Counted from the first letter of the stretch, positions 1 through 9,005 are shown. The stretch is DNA of 64,000 nucleotides from Pseudomonas pudica (GCF_015680405.1 NZ_JADLJS010000021.1:25410-89409), one strand, 5' to 3'. Numbers and translations are program-made. The notes: generated by a model not told the origin, from the sequence alone.

Positions 1-1466
1 TGATCAAGGACTATCAGCAGCAGAAGGCGCTGCGCGACAGCTATGATGTCTGCATCATCGGCGCCGGCCCGGCAGGCATCACCCTGGGCTTGCGCCTGGC
101 CGCCGCCGGCTGGAGCGTACTGCTTGCCGAAGGCGGCGGGCGTGAGTTCTCGACGAACTCGCAAGCCTTGTACGCCTGTGCATCCACCGGCCTGGAGCTG
201 TATGCCAAGGAAGCGCGCTTGCGTTACCTGGGCGGGACCTCCAACCATTGGGCAGGCCGTTGCCGGCCGTTCAGCCCCTCGGACTTCTCCATTCCCCCCC
301 CTGGTGATTTGCCTGGCTGGCCCATTCCCTATTCGGAAATTGCAGGCTACCTGCCAGCTGCGATGGACATCGTCGACCTGCCGCCCGGGTCGGATTTTCA
401 CGCGTTGAACAGTGGCCTGGATGGGGGGGACTTCGAGCCGGACCGCTTTCTGCTCAGTCCGCCAACCCGTTTTGCGCAGAAATACGCTACGGCCCTCGAG
501 CAGACCGAAGGCCTGGATGTCTTCATCAACTGCAATTGCGTGAACCTGGAATTTGACCAGGCTTCCGGCCACCTGGCCGCAGTCGTCCTGTCCGATTACG
601 CATGCAATCGCCAGCGCCTGGTGGCGAGCAACTTCATACTGGCCACTGGCGCCATCGAGAATGCCCGGCAACTGCTCAACAGTGAGTCCTTGGTGGCAGC
701 CGGGGTCGTGAGCAAGGACGGGCTGGTCGGCGGGTGCTTCATGGAGCACCTGAACATTGACCTTGGCAACTTCATCCTCAAGTCGGGGCTGGCCGCTGAG
801 CCGCGCGAGTACTACACCACCGATGCCTTCGTTGAAGAATACAAGGCAGGTAAAGGCAATGTCCGGGCCGCCTTGCTGGCCGATGTACAAACCTATGGTC
901 GTACTGCCGAGGTCAAGCATTTTCTGGAGAACCTGGCCTGTGACATGGGCGTTGCCAGCAAGATCGCCTTCGTGGCCAGCTTCAGTTGCCCAGGTGACGG
1001 CGTGATCAGCACCATGATCGAGCAGTTCCCCAACCTGCACAGCCGCATTTCGCTGCTGGATGAGAAGGACGCACTGGGCGTGGCCAAGGTCAATGTCAAT
1101 TGGGCACTGACCGCAGATGACCGCCACACCATCAAGTGCATTGGTAGCGAATTGGCCAAGCAGTGGGCTGACATGAACCTGGGCTTCGTCAAGCTCAACG
1201 ATTTCGTTCATGACACTTCGATACCGCTGAAGTTGTCGCCGCATGCCCACCACATGGGGACCACGCGCATGGCATCGTCGGCGCAATTCGGTGTTGTCGA
1301 CAGCAACTGCAAGGTGTTCGGCACCGAGAACCTTTACGTCGCCGGCAGCAGCATCTTTGCCACGGGTGGCGCTTCCAACCCGACCATGCCGCTGCTGCAG
1401 TTTGCGTTACGCCTGGCCGACCACCTCGATACCAGGATGAGTTCGGCCAGGCACGCCGTGGCGTGA
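1..1466 (+). CDS. GMC-family FAD-dependent oxidoreductase (5' end just cut by window edge)
   Basis: The reading frame is open from base 3. The window starts with TG followed by ATC AAG, so probably only the first base of the start codon is missing, giving about 488 residues. Near the N-terminus an FAD-binding Rossmann fold is visible (CIIGAGPAG, then an acidic residue ending the second strand in LLAEGG). The C-terminal part carries HAHHMGTTRM and GGASNPTMP, typical of the GMC oxidoreductase C-terminal domain that holds the catalytic His and Asn/His. Family members oxidise sugar or alcohol hydroxyls. It is the first visible gene of an exopolysaccharide cluster on one strand, so it may oxidise a sugar residue or lipid-linked intermediate; that role is inferred. 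The substrate cannot be read from sequence. Confidence 0.85.
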   Translation, partial: IKDYQQQKALRDSYDVCIIGAGPAGITLGLRLAAAGWSVLLAEGGGREFSTNSQALYACASTGLELYAKEARLRYLGGTSNHWAGRCRPFSPSDFSIPPPGDLPGWPIPYSEIAGYLPAAMDIVDLPPGSDFHALNSGLDGGDFEPDRFLLSPPTRFAQKYATALEQTEGLDVFINCNCVNLEFDQASGHLAAVVLSDYACNRQRLVASNFILATGAIENARQLLNSESLVAAGVVSKDGLVGGCFMEHLNIDLGNFILKSGLAAEPREYYTTDAFVEEYKAGKGNVRAALLADVQTYGRTAEVKHFLENLACDMGVASKIAFVASFSCPGDGVISTMIEQFPNLHSRISLLDEKDALGVAKVNVNWALTADDRHTIKCIGSELAKQWADMNLGFVKLNDFVHDTSIPLKLSPHAHHMGTTRMASSAQFGVVDSNCKVFGTENLYVAGSSIFATGGASNPTMPLLQFALRLADHLDTRMSSARHAVA

Positions 1467-1571
1467 TGCAGGTTGTACATGGGTTGAGTGCGCTGCGGTC
1501 AGCACCCACAAGAACGAGACCGGATGCGCCTCAGGAACAGTCCAGATTGCTTTGATTGCGAGGCGGGCAGC

Positions 1572-2189
1572 ATGAAAGGATGGATACGCAAGGCAGTGAT
1601 GCACTATGTCCACGCAACGGGGCGAGGAAGTGCGTTTTACCGGAAGTTTTGCAAACCTTCCGGGCTTGAGTGGGGGGCCTACCTGACGCGCTGGGGCAAC
1701 TTTCACTCGGTAGGCAGCAACTTCTATGTCAATACAGGCTGCAGGTTCCTGGACCCCTCGCTGGTTCGCATCGGCAACAGTGTGGGCCTGTCCGACTGCA
1801 CGCTGATCGGTCATGACGGGGTGGTACTGCTGATCGAACATCGCTTCGGCAAGCACCTGGATTCGGTCGGTTTCATCGACATAAAGGACAATTGCTTCAT
1901 CGGCCATGGTGCGATCGTCATGCCGCGCGTGACCATCGGCCCTGAGTCCATCGTGGCCGCCGGTGCCGTAGTCACCAAGGACGTGCCGCCGGGCACGGTG
2001 TTTGGTGGCAACCCCGCAGAGTTCATCTGCACCACCGAGGCGTTGATAAAACGGGTCGAGGCACGTTGCGAAGCCTACCCGTGGATCGAACTGATCAAGC
2101 AGCGCAATGGCGCCTATGACCCGCTGCTGGAGCCGCTGCTGATGGCGCAAAGGCGCCAGTATTTCTTCGGGGATGGCAACCATGGCTAG
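1572..2189 (+). CDS. Hexapeptide-repeat acyltransferase (sugar O-acetyltransferase type)
   Basis: About 205 residues with a left-handed beta-helix core: repeated isoleucine/valine-led hexapeptides around GNSVGLSDCTLIGHDG and the block from IGHGAIV to VVTKDV, followed by the usual GNPAEFI closing motif. Such enzymes move an acetyl (or other acyl) group from CoA to a sugar hydroxyl or amine. The start at 1572 (MKGWIRK) follows a GAGGCGGG stretch. Upstream in-frame ATGs at 1488 and 1524 would add up to 28 residues without visible homology. The end overlaps the next glycosyltransferase start by 8 bases, so the two are translationally coupled. In this cluster it probably acetylates the exopolysaccharide or its repeat unit. 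Confidence 0.8.
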   Translation: MKGWIRKAVMHYVHATGRGSAFYRKFCKPSGLEWGAYLTRWGNFHSVGSNFYVNTGCRFLDPSLVRIGNSVGLSDCTLIGHDGVVLLIEHRFGKHLDSVGFIDIKDNCFIGHGAIVMPRVTIGPESIVAAGAVVTKDVPPGTVFGGNPAEFICTTEALIKRVEARCEAYPWIELIKQRNGAYDPLLEPLLMAQRRQYFFGDGNHG

Positions 2190-3138
2190 CAAACCTGTGG
2201 ACGTCATGGTGGTCAACTTCAACACGGCCGGGCTGCTGCAGCCGATGTTCGACGCGCTGCGCCGGGCCGACAGCGAACGGCTGGCCAGTTACCTGGTGGT
2301 GGACAACGCCTCGGTCGATGACTCGCTGCAGCGCATGGCCGAGGTGTGCCCGCAGGCGCTGCTGCTGAGCAACAAGCAGAACGTGGGGTTTGGCCGGGCC
2401 AACAACCAGCTGCTGGCGCACCTGAAGGGCAAGTACGCCTTGCTGCTGAACACCGACGCTTTCGTCGCCGCCGATTCCCTGCAGAAAACCCTCGACTACA
2501 TGGAAACCCACCCGGAGTGCGGAGTGCTGGGGGTGCGCCTGGAGGGTCGCGACGGTGACCTGCAGCCCAGTTGCCGCTACTTCCCCACACCGCTCAACGT
2601 GTTCGTCGGGCGTACCGGGCTGGGGCGCTTGTTCCCCGGCTTGAAGATGGTCGACGAAATGAACTGGGACCACGCTTCGGTACGCGAGTGCGACTGGCTG
2701 CCTGGCTGCTTCTACCTGGTGCGCCGCGAAGTGCTCGACCAGGTAGGCCTGTTCGACCCGCGTTACTTTCTTTATTACGAGGAGGTCGACCACTGCAAGC
2801 GGGTGAAGGCGGCAGGCTGGAAGGTGGTGTTCTACCCGCATACCACGGTGGTGCACATCGGGGGAGAAAGCTCCCGATCGGTGGCCGAACTGGAGGCAGC
2901 CAGCCGGCAGATTTCGTCATACCAGATCGAAAGCGAGCTGCTTTACTTTCGCAAGCATCACGGGCTGGCAGGGCTTGCCCTGCACATGCTGCTGGTCACC
3001 GTGGGCGACCTGGTGCTGGCTCTGAAGGCGCTGTTGAAACGACGCGGCCGGGGCGCGATACAGGCCTGCTGGCGTCACTGCCGGGCGACCTGGTCTCTGC
3101 TGTTCAAGACCCGTTACGCCAGCCAACCGACAAGGTAG
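2182..3138 (+). CDS. Glycosyltransferase family 2 (rhamnosyltransferase-like)
   Basis: About 318 residues. The N-terminal GT-A fold is clear: VDVMVVNFNTAGLL (nucleotide-binding first strand), YLVVDNASVDDS, NVGFGRANN and the metal/nucleotide motif LLLNTDAFV. Further on, GCFYLVRREV and DPRYFLYYEEVDHCKRV match the acceptor part of dTDP-rhamnose-type GT2 enzymes, although the donor sugar is not certain. The ATG at 2182 is chosen because GGGGA lies 8 bases upstream; an ATG at 2173 is also in frame. The C-terminal segment has a hydrophobic stretch (LALHMLLVTVGDLVLAL) that may anchor it to the inner membrane. It would add one sugar to the lipid-linked exopolysaccharide repeat in the cytoplasm. Confidence 0.88.
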   Translation: MASKPVDVMVVNFNTAGLLQPMFDALRRADSERLASYLVVDNASVDDSLQRMAEVCPQALLLSNKQNVGFGRANNQLLAHLKGKYALLLNTDAFVAADSLQKTLDYMETHPECGVLGVRLEGRDGDLQPSCRYFPTPLNVFVGRTGLGRLFPGLKMVDEMNWDHASVRECDWLPGCFYLVRREVLDQVGLFDPRYFLYYEEVDHCKRVKAAGWKVVFYPHTTVVHIGGESSRSVAELEAASRQISSYQIESELLYFRKHHGLAGLALHMLLVTVGDLVLALKALLKRRGRGAIQACWRHCRATWSLLFKTRYASQPTR

Positions 3139-3146
3139 GTGTAGCC

Positions 3147-3671
3147 ATGTTCGAGAATGTACGTGCCGACCTGCGTGCCCATGGCGGTGACTGGGGCGCC
3201 CAGGGCTTCTGGGTACTGCTGGTGTACCGCTTCGGCCGCTGGCGCTACGGGGTGCGCCCGGCATTGCTGCGCAAGCTGTTTTCGCTCATCTACAAGGTCC
3301 TGTTCAAGTTCGTGCAGATCATCACGGGTGTGGAGCTGCCGTGCGAAGTGGTGATCGGCCGCAACTTCGTCATCGACCATTTTGGCGGCATCGTCATCAG
3401 CGGCTATGCCCGCTTTGGCGATGACTGCCGTATTCGCAATGGGGTGGTGGTGGGCCTGAAGAACGTCAGCGAGCCGATAGCACCGGTGTTCGGCAACAAC
3501 GTCGATATCGGTACCGGGGCCAAGGTGCTGGGTAGCATCCGTATCGGCAACGACGTGATCATCGGGGCCAATGCCGTTGTACTGGTGGATGTGCCGGACA
3601 ATTCGCTGGCGGTGGGGGTGCCGGCCATCATCAAGGCCAGGCAGCCGGCCGCCAAGGCGCCTGTCGAGTGA
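3147..3671 (+). CDS. Serine acetyltransferase-like hexapeptide acyltransferase
   Basis: 174 residues. The first ~70 residues form the alpha-helical region found in CysE-like enzymes, and the rest is a left-handed beta-helix (IGRNFVIDHFGGIVISG, IGTGAKVLGSIRIGNDVIIGANAVVLVDV, closing VGVPAIIKA). It resembles the serine acetyltransferase-like proteins found in polysaccharide clusters rather than the housekeeping CysE, which has a longer N-terminal domain. The ATG at 3147 lies 8 bases after the previous stop, with AAGGTAGGTG just upstream. It is the second acyltransferase in the cluster, suggesting that the polymer carries more than one type of acyl decoration or that acylation occurs at two stages. 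Confidence 0.82.
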   Translation: MFENVRADLRAHGGDWGAQGFWVLLVYRFGRWRYGVRPALLRKLFSLIYKVLFKFVQIITGVELPCEVVIGRNFVIDHFGGIVISGYARFGDDCRIRNGVVVGLKNVSEPIAPVFGNNVDIGTGAKVLGSIRIGNDVIIGANAVVLVDVPDNSLAVGVPAIIKARQPAAKAPVE

Positions 3672-3676
3672 GGCCC

Positions 3677-4654
3677 ATGGCGAGCGGGGTCGGTGTGGTG
3701 GTGATTGGCCGCAACGAAGGCCAGCGCCTGCAGCGTTGCCTGCTTTCGCTGCAGCAGGGGGCGGACAAGGTCATGTACGTCGACTCGGGCTCCACCGATG
3801 GCTCACCGCACTTGGCCCGCAGCCTGGGGGTAGAGGTACTGGCGCTGGACATGGGCACCCCGTTCACTGCCGCACGCGCCCGCAACGAAGGCTTTTTTGC
3901 CTTGCAGCGGCGGCTGCCGTCCATGCAGCTGGTGCAGTTCGTCGATGGCGACTGCGAGGTGGATGGCGGCTGGCTGGCCGCGGCGCAAGCGTTTCTCGAC
4001 GACCATCCCGACGTTGCAGTGGTGTGTGGCCGCCGACGCGAGCGCTTCCCCCAGCGGTCGGTGTACAACCTGTTGTGCGACCTGGAGTGGGACACCCCCA
4101 TCGGCGAAGCCAAGGCGTGTGGTGGCGATGCTCTGATGCGGGTCGATGCCTTTGCCGCCGTCGGCGGCTTTCGCCCCGAGCTGATCGCTGGAGAAGAGCC
4201 CGAACTGTGCGTGCGCCTGCGGGCAAAGGGTTGGAAAGTCTGGCGCCTGGACGCCGAGATGACCCTGCACGACGCCGCCATGACCCGTTTCAGCCAATGG
4301 TGGCGGCGTAGCCTGCGCGCTGGCCACGCCTATGCCGAAGGGGCTTACCTGCATGGTCAGCCGCCCGAGCGGCACTGGCTGCGCGAATCGCGCCGGGCCT
4401 GGCTGTGGGGGCTGGTCATCCCCATGGGGATCGTGCTGGCCTGGCTGTTGCTGGGGGGCTGGAGCCTGCTGCTGCTGTTAGTCTACCCACTGCAGGCCGT
4501 ACGCCTGGCCCGCCGTGGTGGCAAGTCGGTGCGGGAGAACTGGCTACAGGCGGTGTTCCTGGTATTGGGCAAGTTTCCGGAAATGCTCGGGCAACTGAAA
4601 TTCTTGCGCCACCGCATCGCGGCCGGCAAATCGACGTTGATCGAGTACAAGTGA
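3677..4654 (+). CDS. Glycosyltransferase family 2, membrane-anchored
   Basis: About 325 residues. GT-A motifs: VVVIGRNEGQRLQRCLLSL, MYVDSGSTDGS, ARARNEGF and the DXD-like VDGDCEVDGG, then GGDALMRVDAF and AGEEPELCVRLR. A C-terminal segment beginning WLWGLVIPMGIVLAWLLLGG gives one or two membrane spans. The ATG at 3677 follows GAGTGAGG; a GTG at 3668 overlapping the previous stop is an alternative. The last residues (GKFPEMLGQLKFLRHR) resemble GT2 enzymes from other Pseudomonas polysaccharide loci. It probably transfers a sugar onto the growing repeat unit at the inner membrane. Donor and acceptor are unknown. Confidence 0.86.
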   Translation: MASGVGVVVIGRNEGQRLQRCLLSLQQGADKVMYVDSGSTDGSPHLARSLGVEVLALDMGTPFTAARARNEGFFALQRRLPSMQLVQFVDGDCEVDGGWLAAAQAFLDDHPDVAVVCGRRRERFPQRSVYNLLCDLEWDTPIGEAKACGGDALMRVDAFAAVGGFRPELIAGEEPELCVRLRAKGWKVWRLDAEMTLHDAAMTRFSQWWRRSLRAGHAYAEGAYLHGQPPERHWLRESRRAWLWGLVIPMGIVLAWLLLGGWSLLLLLVYPLQAVRLARRGGKSVRENWLQAVFLVLGKFPEMLGQLKFLRHRIAAGKSTLIEYK

Positions 4655-4719
4655 AAGATCACCCAGCCCTTTGCGGCGTGCTGTCGCGCAGAGAACTGAG
4701 TTGGCAAGCAGTCCGCGCA

Positions 4720-4790
4720 CCCTGTGGGAGCGGCTTCAGCCTGTCCCACAGGACCCATGCTAATTCAATGAGTTATGTGCAGTTCCATGA
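4720..4790. repeat. REP-like unit with conserved downstream tail (copy A)
   Basis: A shortened REP palindrome (CCCTGTGGGAGCGG ... TCCCACAGG) is followed by a tail holding AATTCAATGAG and TTCCATGA. The same tail, aligned without gaps (37 of 47 positions identical from TCCCACAGG onward), occurs at 10712-10758. The copy here lacks most of the REP interior. It fills the gap before the DUF535 gene. Confidence 0.8.
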
Positions 4791-4801
4791 GAAAGAGGCC
4801 C

Positions 4802-5806
4802 ATGATGCTCGGCATGATCGTGAAAAGCGTGTTTACCTTGCAACCGGGCTACTCGTTGCGGGCGCTGAACAACAAGCGCAAGTTGACGCTGCAGATTGCC
4901 AGGCAATGGCCCGAGCTGAATGCGTTCCTGCATCGCATGAAGGCGACGCTGGGCGCGCAAGGTTTGCAGCGGCTGGGGGTGGATTGCATCGGTGTGGTGC
5001 AGTGGCCTTACCTCAGCAAATGCTGGGAAGCCCCGCAACGCCTCGAGGTGCTGGCTTCGCACTTCGAAGTGCTGGCCGGGCAGTTTCCGGCGCTGTTGCT
5101 GCTGGGGCGGGATGAAAGCCTGACGCTGTGCGAGCTGTCCAGCCATTCGCCGGGCTGCCGCCTGGTACTGGACCGGCCGATCTGGTTCAAGCGCGAAGGC
5201 GAGTTGGTATTGAACCTGTTCCAGGGCGACCTGCGCGTGGCATCCCTGGCGTTCAGCCTGTGCCGCAGCCAGGGCGAACTGTGCCTGTTCATCGGTGCCG
5301 TGCAGGGCATCCACAAGGGTATCGACAGCGAAACCTCACTGGCCATCTACCGCGACCTGACCAAGGATTTCGAAGGGCTGCGCCCACGCAGCCTGCTGAT
5401 CGAGGCCTTGAAGTGCCTGGCCAGGACCCTGGGCGTGACACACCTGTATGCCGTCAGTGATGCCTGCCGCCATCATCGGCACGCGTATTTTGGCAATGAC
5501 AAAGGCCAGGACCTGGCGGCCAACTATGACGCGATCTGGCTGGAACACGGTGCTACCGCATCGAACCATGCCGACTTCTTCGCCCTTTCGCTGGCTGCGG
5601 CACGGCGGGCGGAACAGGACATCCCGGCAAAAAAGCGGGCAATGTACCGCCGCCGCCAGGCATTGCTCGACGACGTTTTCGCGCGCTTGCAAGCCATGTT
5701 GCCAGGCAGCGGCCACAACCTTGGGCTACAAGGTGAACAGGGGGATGCATCTGACGAGGTGGCATCGGCGGGTCGCCGGCCGCCGATAGTCGACAGCCTG
5801 AAGTAA
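4802..5806 (+). CDS. DUF535 (VirK/YbjX family) protein
   Basis: About 334 residues matching the DUF535 family: N-terminal helical part with LNNKRKLTLQIARQWPEL, then the conserved core GELVLNLFQGDLRVASLAFSL, LFIGAVQGIHKGI and LYAVSDACRHHRH, ending in YDAIWLEHG. VirK/YbjX proteins are cytoplasmic or membrane-associated proteins linked to cell-surface stress and virulence, with no proven biochemical activity. The start is uncertain: ATGs at 4802 and 4805 follow AGAGG, and others at 4775 and 4787 lie inside the repeat tail. The last ~35 residues are low-complexity and poorly conserved in appearance. Its place inside an exopolysaccharide cluster suggests a role in surface polymer handling. Confidence 0.8.
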   Translation: MMLGMIVKSVFTLQPGYSLRALNNKRKLTLQIARQWPELNAFLHRMKATLGAQGLQRLGVDCIGVVQWPYLSKCWEAPQRLEVLASHFEVLAGQFPALLLLGRDESLTLCELSSHSPGCRLVLDRPIWFKREGELVLNLFQGDLRVASLAFSLCRSQGELCLFIGAVQGIHKGIDSETSLAIYRDLTKDFEGLRPRSLLIEALKCLARTLGVTHLYAVSDACRHHRHAYFGNDKGQDLAANYDAIWLEHGATASNHADFFALSLAAARRAEQDIPAKKRAMYRRRQALLDDVFARLQAMLPGSGHNLGLQGEQGDASDEVASAGRRPPIVDSLK

Positions 5807-5866
5807 CGGCCGGCCCTGCCGCGGCAGGCATGAAGGTTCACTACGCGGGTCTTGATCTGGATTCCT

Positions 5867-7069
5867 ATGCGCATTGCCTACTTCATAAACCAGTACCCGA
5901 AGGTAAGCCACAGTTTCATCCGCCGCGAGATCCTGGCGCTGGAGCGCCAGGGGGTAGAGGTGCAGCGTATTGCCCTGCGCGGGTGGGACGCCGAGCTGCA
6001 GGACGCCGAGGATGCGAGCGAACGGACCAGGACCCGCTATGTGCTGCAGCGTGGCGTCAAGGGTTTGCTGGCGCCGGCCTGGCAAGTGTTGCGCGCACAG
6101 CCGCGCCGGTTCTTCCGGGCGCTGTGGCTGGCCATGCGCCTTGGTCTGCGGGCCGACCGCGCCTGGCCCTACCATCTGGTCTACCTGGCCGAGGCCTGCC
6201 AGGTACTGCAGTGGTTGCAGGCAGGCCAGGCAAACCATGTGCACGCACATTTCGGTACCAACTCCACAGAGGTGGTGATGCTGGCCAACGTGCTGGGCGG
6301 GCCAGCCTACAGCTTTACCGTGCACGGGCCGGAAGAGTTCGACAAGCCGCAGTTCCTGCACATGGGCGAGAAGGTGCGGCGTGCCGCATTTGTTGCGGCG
6401 GTCAGCTCGTACGGGCGCAGCCAGTTGTTTCGCTGGGTCGCACACGACCACTGGGCCAAGGTGAAGGTGGTGCATTGCGGCCTCGAGCGCAGTTTCCATG
6501 AGGTGGCGCCGGTCAGCGTGCCCACGGCACCACGCCTGGTGTGCGTCGGCCGCCTGTGCGAGCAGAAAGGCCAGTTGCTGTTGCTCGAAGCCGCCCGGCT
6601 ACTGGCTGCGCGGTCGATCACCTTCGAGCTGGTGCTGGCCGGCGACGGCGAGATGCGTGGGCAGATCGAGGCGTTGATTGCACGGCATGGCTTGCAGCAG
6701 CAGGTGCGCATCACCGGCTGGATCAGCAGCGCACAGGTGCGCGAGGAAATCCTTGCGGCGCGTGCGCTGGTGCTGCCCAGCTTTGCCGAAGGTTTGCCAG
6801 TAGTCATCATGGAGGCCATGGCCTTGCGCCGGCCAGTGCTGACCACCTATGTGGCAGGCATTCCAGAGCTGGTGCGGCCGGCCGAGAACGGCTGGTTGTT
6901 CCCTGCCGGCGCCGTGGACGAACTGGCGGCGGCCATGGCCGACTGCCTGGCGCAACCTGCCGAAACGCTGCAGCGCATGGGCGAGGCGGCACGCCAGCGT
7001 GTACTGCAACGGCACGACATCGATACCGAAGCGGCCAGGCTGGCCAGCTATTTCAAGGCATCCGCATGA
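5867..7069 (+). CDS. Glycosyltransferase family 1 (GT4-type, GT-B fold)
   Basis: About 400 residues. The N-terminus (RIAYFINQYPKVSHSFIRRE) and HAHFGTNSTEVV, FTVHGPEEFD are typical of the WcaL/EpsF-like branch of retaining glycosyltransferases. The C-terminal Rossmann half contains LVCVGRLCEQKGQLLLLEA and the EX7E nucleotide-sugar motif in SFAEGLPVVIMEAMAL, followed by TYVAGIPELVRP. The ATG at 5867 is chosen over an upstream TTG at 5852. The stop overlaps the next start (ATGA, 7066-7069), so it is coupled to the following GT2. It adds a sugar in repeat-unit assembly; the donor is not deducible. Confidence 0.9.
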   Translation: MRIAYFINQYPKVSHSFIRREILALERQGVEVQRIALRGWDAELQDAEDASERTRTRYVLQRGVKGLLAPAWQVLRAQPRRFFRALWLAMRLGLRADRAWPYHLVYLAEACQVLQWLQAGQANHVHAHFGTNSTEVVMLANVLGGPAYSFTVHGPEEFDKPQFLHMGEKVRRAAFVAAVSSYGRSQLFRWVAHDHWAKVKVVHCGLERSFHEVAPVSVPTAPRLVCVGRLCEQKGQLLLLEAARLLAARSITFELVLAGDGEMRGQIEALIARHGLQQQVRITGWISSAQVREEILAARALVLPSFAEGLPVVIMEAMALRRPVLTTYVAGIPELVRPAENGWLFPAGAVDELAAAMADCLAQPAETLQRMGEAARQRVLQRHDIDTEAARLASYFKASA

Positions 7070-8253
7070 TGAGTGTATTGGCTTGGACGTTGGGCATGCT
7101 GGCGGCCATCGCCCTGTTGCCGGTGCTGCTGCTGTTGGTGCAGGTGCTGATGGCCTGCCTGCCTGCGCGCGCGCAGCCGTTGGGCAACAACGCTCGTCCG
7201 CAGGTGGCAGTGCTGGTGCCAGCCCATGACGAGGCTTCGACGATTGCTGCCGCGCTGGCGAGCATTGCCCCGCAGTTGCGCCCTGGCGACCGCTTGCTGG
7301 TGGTGGCGGACAACTGCACGGACGACACCGCGCAACTGGCGCGCGAGGCGGGTGCCGAAGTGGTGGAGCGCCGCGATGCGCGGTTGCGCGGCAAGGGCTA
7401 CGCACTGGACTTTGGCGTGCGCCACCTGGCCAGCCAGCCGCCCGAAGTGGTGATCGTGGTGGATGCCGACTGCCAGGTGGGCGAGGGGGCAATCGAGCGC
7501 CTGGCGCGGCGCTGCCACGAGGTCGCGCGCCCGGTGCAGGCGCTGTACCTGATGCACGCACCGGCAGGGGCCGGGCTGACAGTGCAGGTTGCCGAGTTCG
7601 CCTGGCGGGTCAAGAACCTGGTGCGCCCGCGTGGTTGGGCACGCCTGGGCCTGCCTTGCCAGTTGATGGGCGCCGGCATGGCGTTCGGCTGGCGTGACCT
7701 GGCCTTGATCGACCTGGCCAACGGGCACCTGGTGGAGGACGTGAAGCTGGGCCTGGACCTTTGCCAGCAGGGCAAGCCTCCAGTGTTCTGCCCCGAGGCC
7801 GTGGTAAGCAGCCGGTTCCCTGCCAGTCGGCAAGGCCTGGGTAGCCAGCGCACCCGCTGGGAGCATGGGCACCTGAGCCTGATGCTGGCCGATGCGCCCA
7901 GGCGTGCGCTGGCCGCAGTCAACCAGCGTAACGGCAGCTTGCTGGCCATGACCCTGGACCTGCTGGTGCCGCCCCTGGCGTTGCTGGTACTGAGCCTGCT
8001 CGGGCTCAACCTGGTGGCCTGGCTGGCATACCTGCTGTTCGGGCTGGCGGCACCTGCCTGGATCGCTCTTTGCGCGTTGGCATTGCTCGGTCTTGCCGTT
8101 GCACTGGCCTGGGCGCGCTTCTGTCGCGAGCTGATTCCGTTTTCCGTGCTGCTGTATGCGCCGTTTTACGCCGCAAGGAAGGTCCCCTTGTATCTGGGGT
8201 TCCTGATCAAGCGCCAGGTTGAATGGGTACGTTCGAAACGGGATGAAGACTGA
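7066..8253 (+). CDS. Glycosyltransferase family 2, integral membrane
   Basis: 395 residues. One N-terminal membrane helix (LAWTLGMLAAIALLPVLLLLV) precedes a GT-A domain: VAVLVPAHDEASTIAAAL, VVADNCTDDTA, VVDADCQVG, the acceptor-site LVEDVKLGLDL and the QRTRW version of the Q/RxxRW motif of processive-type GT2 enzymes. Two or three further helices follow between about residues 290 and 360. The overlap with the upstream gene (ATGA) and the 1-base overlap with the downstream one (TGATG at 8251-8255) place it in a tightly coupled block. It may add a sugar to the lipid carrier or extend the chain. Confidence 0.88.
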   Translation: MMSVLAWTLGMLAAIALLPVLLLLVQVLMACLPARAQPLGNNARPQVAVLVPAHDEASTIAAALASIAPQLRPGDRLLVVADNCTDDTAQLAREAGAEVVERRDARLRGKGYALDFGVRHLASQPPEVVIVVDADCQVGEGAIERLARRCHEVARPVQALYLMHAPAGAGLTVQVAEFAWRVKNLVRPRGWARLGLPCQLMGAGMAFGWRDLALIDLANGHLVEDVKLGLDLCQQGKPPVFCPEAVVSSRFPASRQGLGSQRTRWEHGHLSLMLADAPRRALAAVNQRNGSLLAMTLDLLVPPLALLVLSLLGLNLVAWLAYLLFGLAAPAWIALCALALLGLAVALAWARFCRELIPFSVLLYAPFYAARKVPLYLGFLIKRQVEWVRSKRDED

Positions 8254-9005
8254 TGGCTGAATGGCAGAAACGCTGGAACACCCTTGTCGGCAAGCTCGAG
8301 GTGGTGGCGGATGCCACTGCCGCGCAGCGCCTGCTGGACAGGCTCACCGCCCCGCAGGCTCCGACCGTGCTGGGCTTCGTCAATGCCCATGCAATGAACC
8401 TGGTGGTTCGCGATGGCGCCTGCCACCAGGCGTTGTCGGCGGCCGACGTGCTACTGCGCGACGGTTCCGGCATGGCGATTCTGTATCGCCGGTTGGGGCT
8501 TGAACCAGGCCTCAACATGAATGGCACCGACTTCATTCCTCGGCTCCTGGCCGCCTACCGTGGGCGGCGGGTCGCGTTCTGGGGCACCCGGCAACCCTAC
8601 CTCGACCAGGCCGTGCAGCGCAGCGCAACCAGGTTCGGGGTGGTACCGGTGTCGGTCCACGATGGTTTTGCCAGCGTCGATACCTATCTGCAACTGGCCA
8701 GCGAGCTACAACCGGAGCTGATCGTGCTGGGCATGGGCATGCCCAGGCAGGAGGTTGTGGCGGCAAGGCTGGCGGCCACTGGCGCGCCTTGCCTGATCGT
8801 GTGCGGTGGCGCGATCCTGGACTTCCTCGGTGGCAAGGTCAGCCGGGCGCCCGTGTGGTTGCGGCGGTTGGGCGGGGAATGGCTATATCGGCTGTTGCGC
8901 GAGCCAAAGCGTTTGTTCATGCGCTATGTGGTGGGTAACCCGTTGTTCCTGCTGCGTACCTTGCTGTACCGCCGTGACGGCGGGGCGGCCAGGCACCCCG
9001 TTTGA
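8253..9005 (+). CDS. WecB/TagA/CpsF-family glycosyltransferase (GT26)
   Basis: 250 residues. Diagnostic blocks are NAHAMNLVVRD, LLRDGSGMAILYRRLG, LNMNGTDFIPRLL, VLGMGMPRQE and CGGAILDFLGGKVSRAPVW, with the closing LGGEWLYRLLREPKRLFMRY. These match the N-acetylmannosaminyl-transferase-type family that uses UDP-sugars and undecaprenyl-diphosphate-linked acceptors. It normally adds the second sugar after the initiating transferase. The product of the next gene is such an initiating enzyme, so the two probably act one after the other at the inner leaflet of the cytoplasmic membrane. Confidence 0.92.
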   Translation: MAEWQKRWNTLVGKLEVVADATAAQRLLDRLTAPQAPTVLGFVNAHAMNLVVRDGACHQALSAADVLLRDGSGMAILYRRLGLEPGLNMNGTDFIPRLLAAYRGRRVAFWGTRQPYLDQAVQRSATRFGVVPVSVHDGFASVDTYLQLASELQPELIVLGMGMPRQEVVAARLAATGAPCLIVCGGAILDFLGGKVSRAPVWLRRLGGEWLYRLLREPKRLFMRYVVGNPLFLLRTLLYRRDGGAARHPV

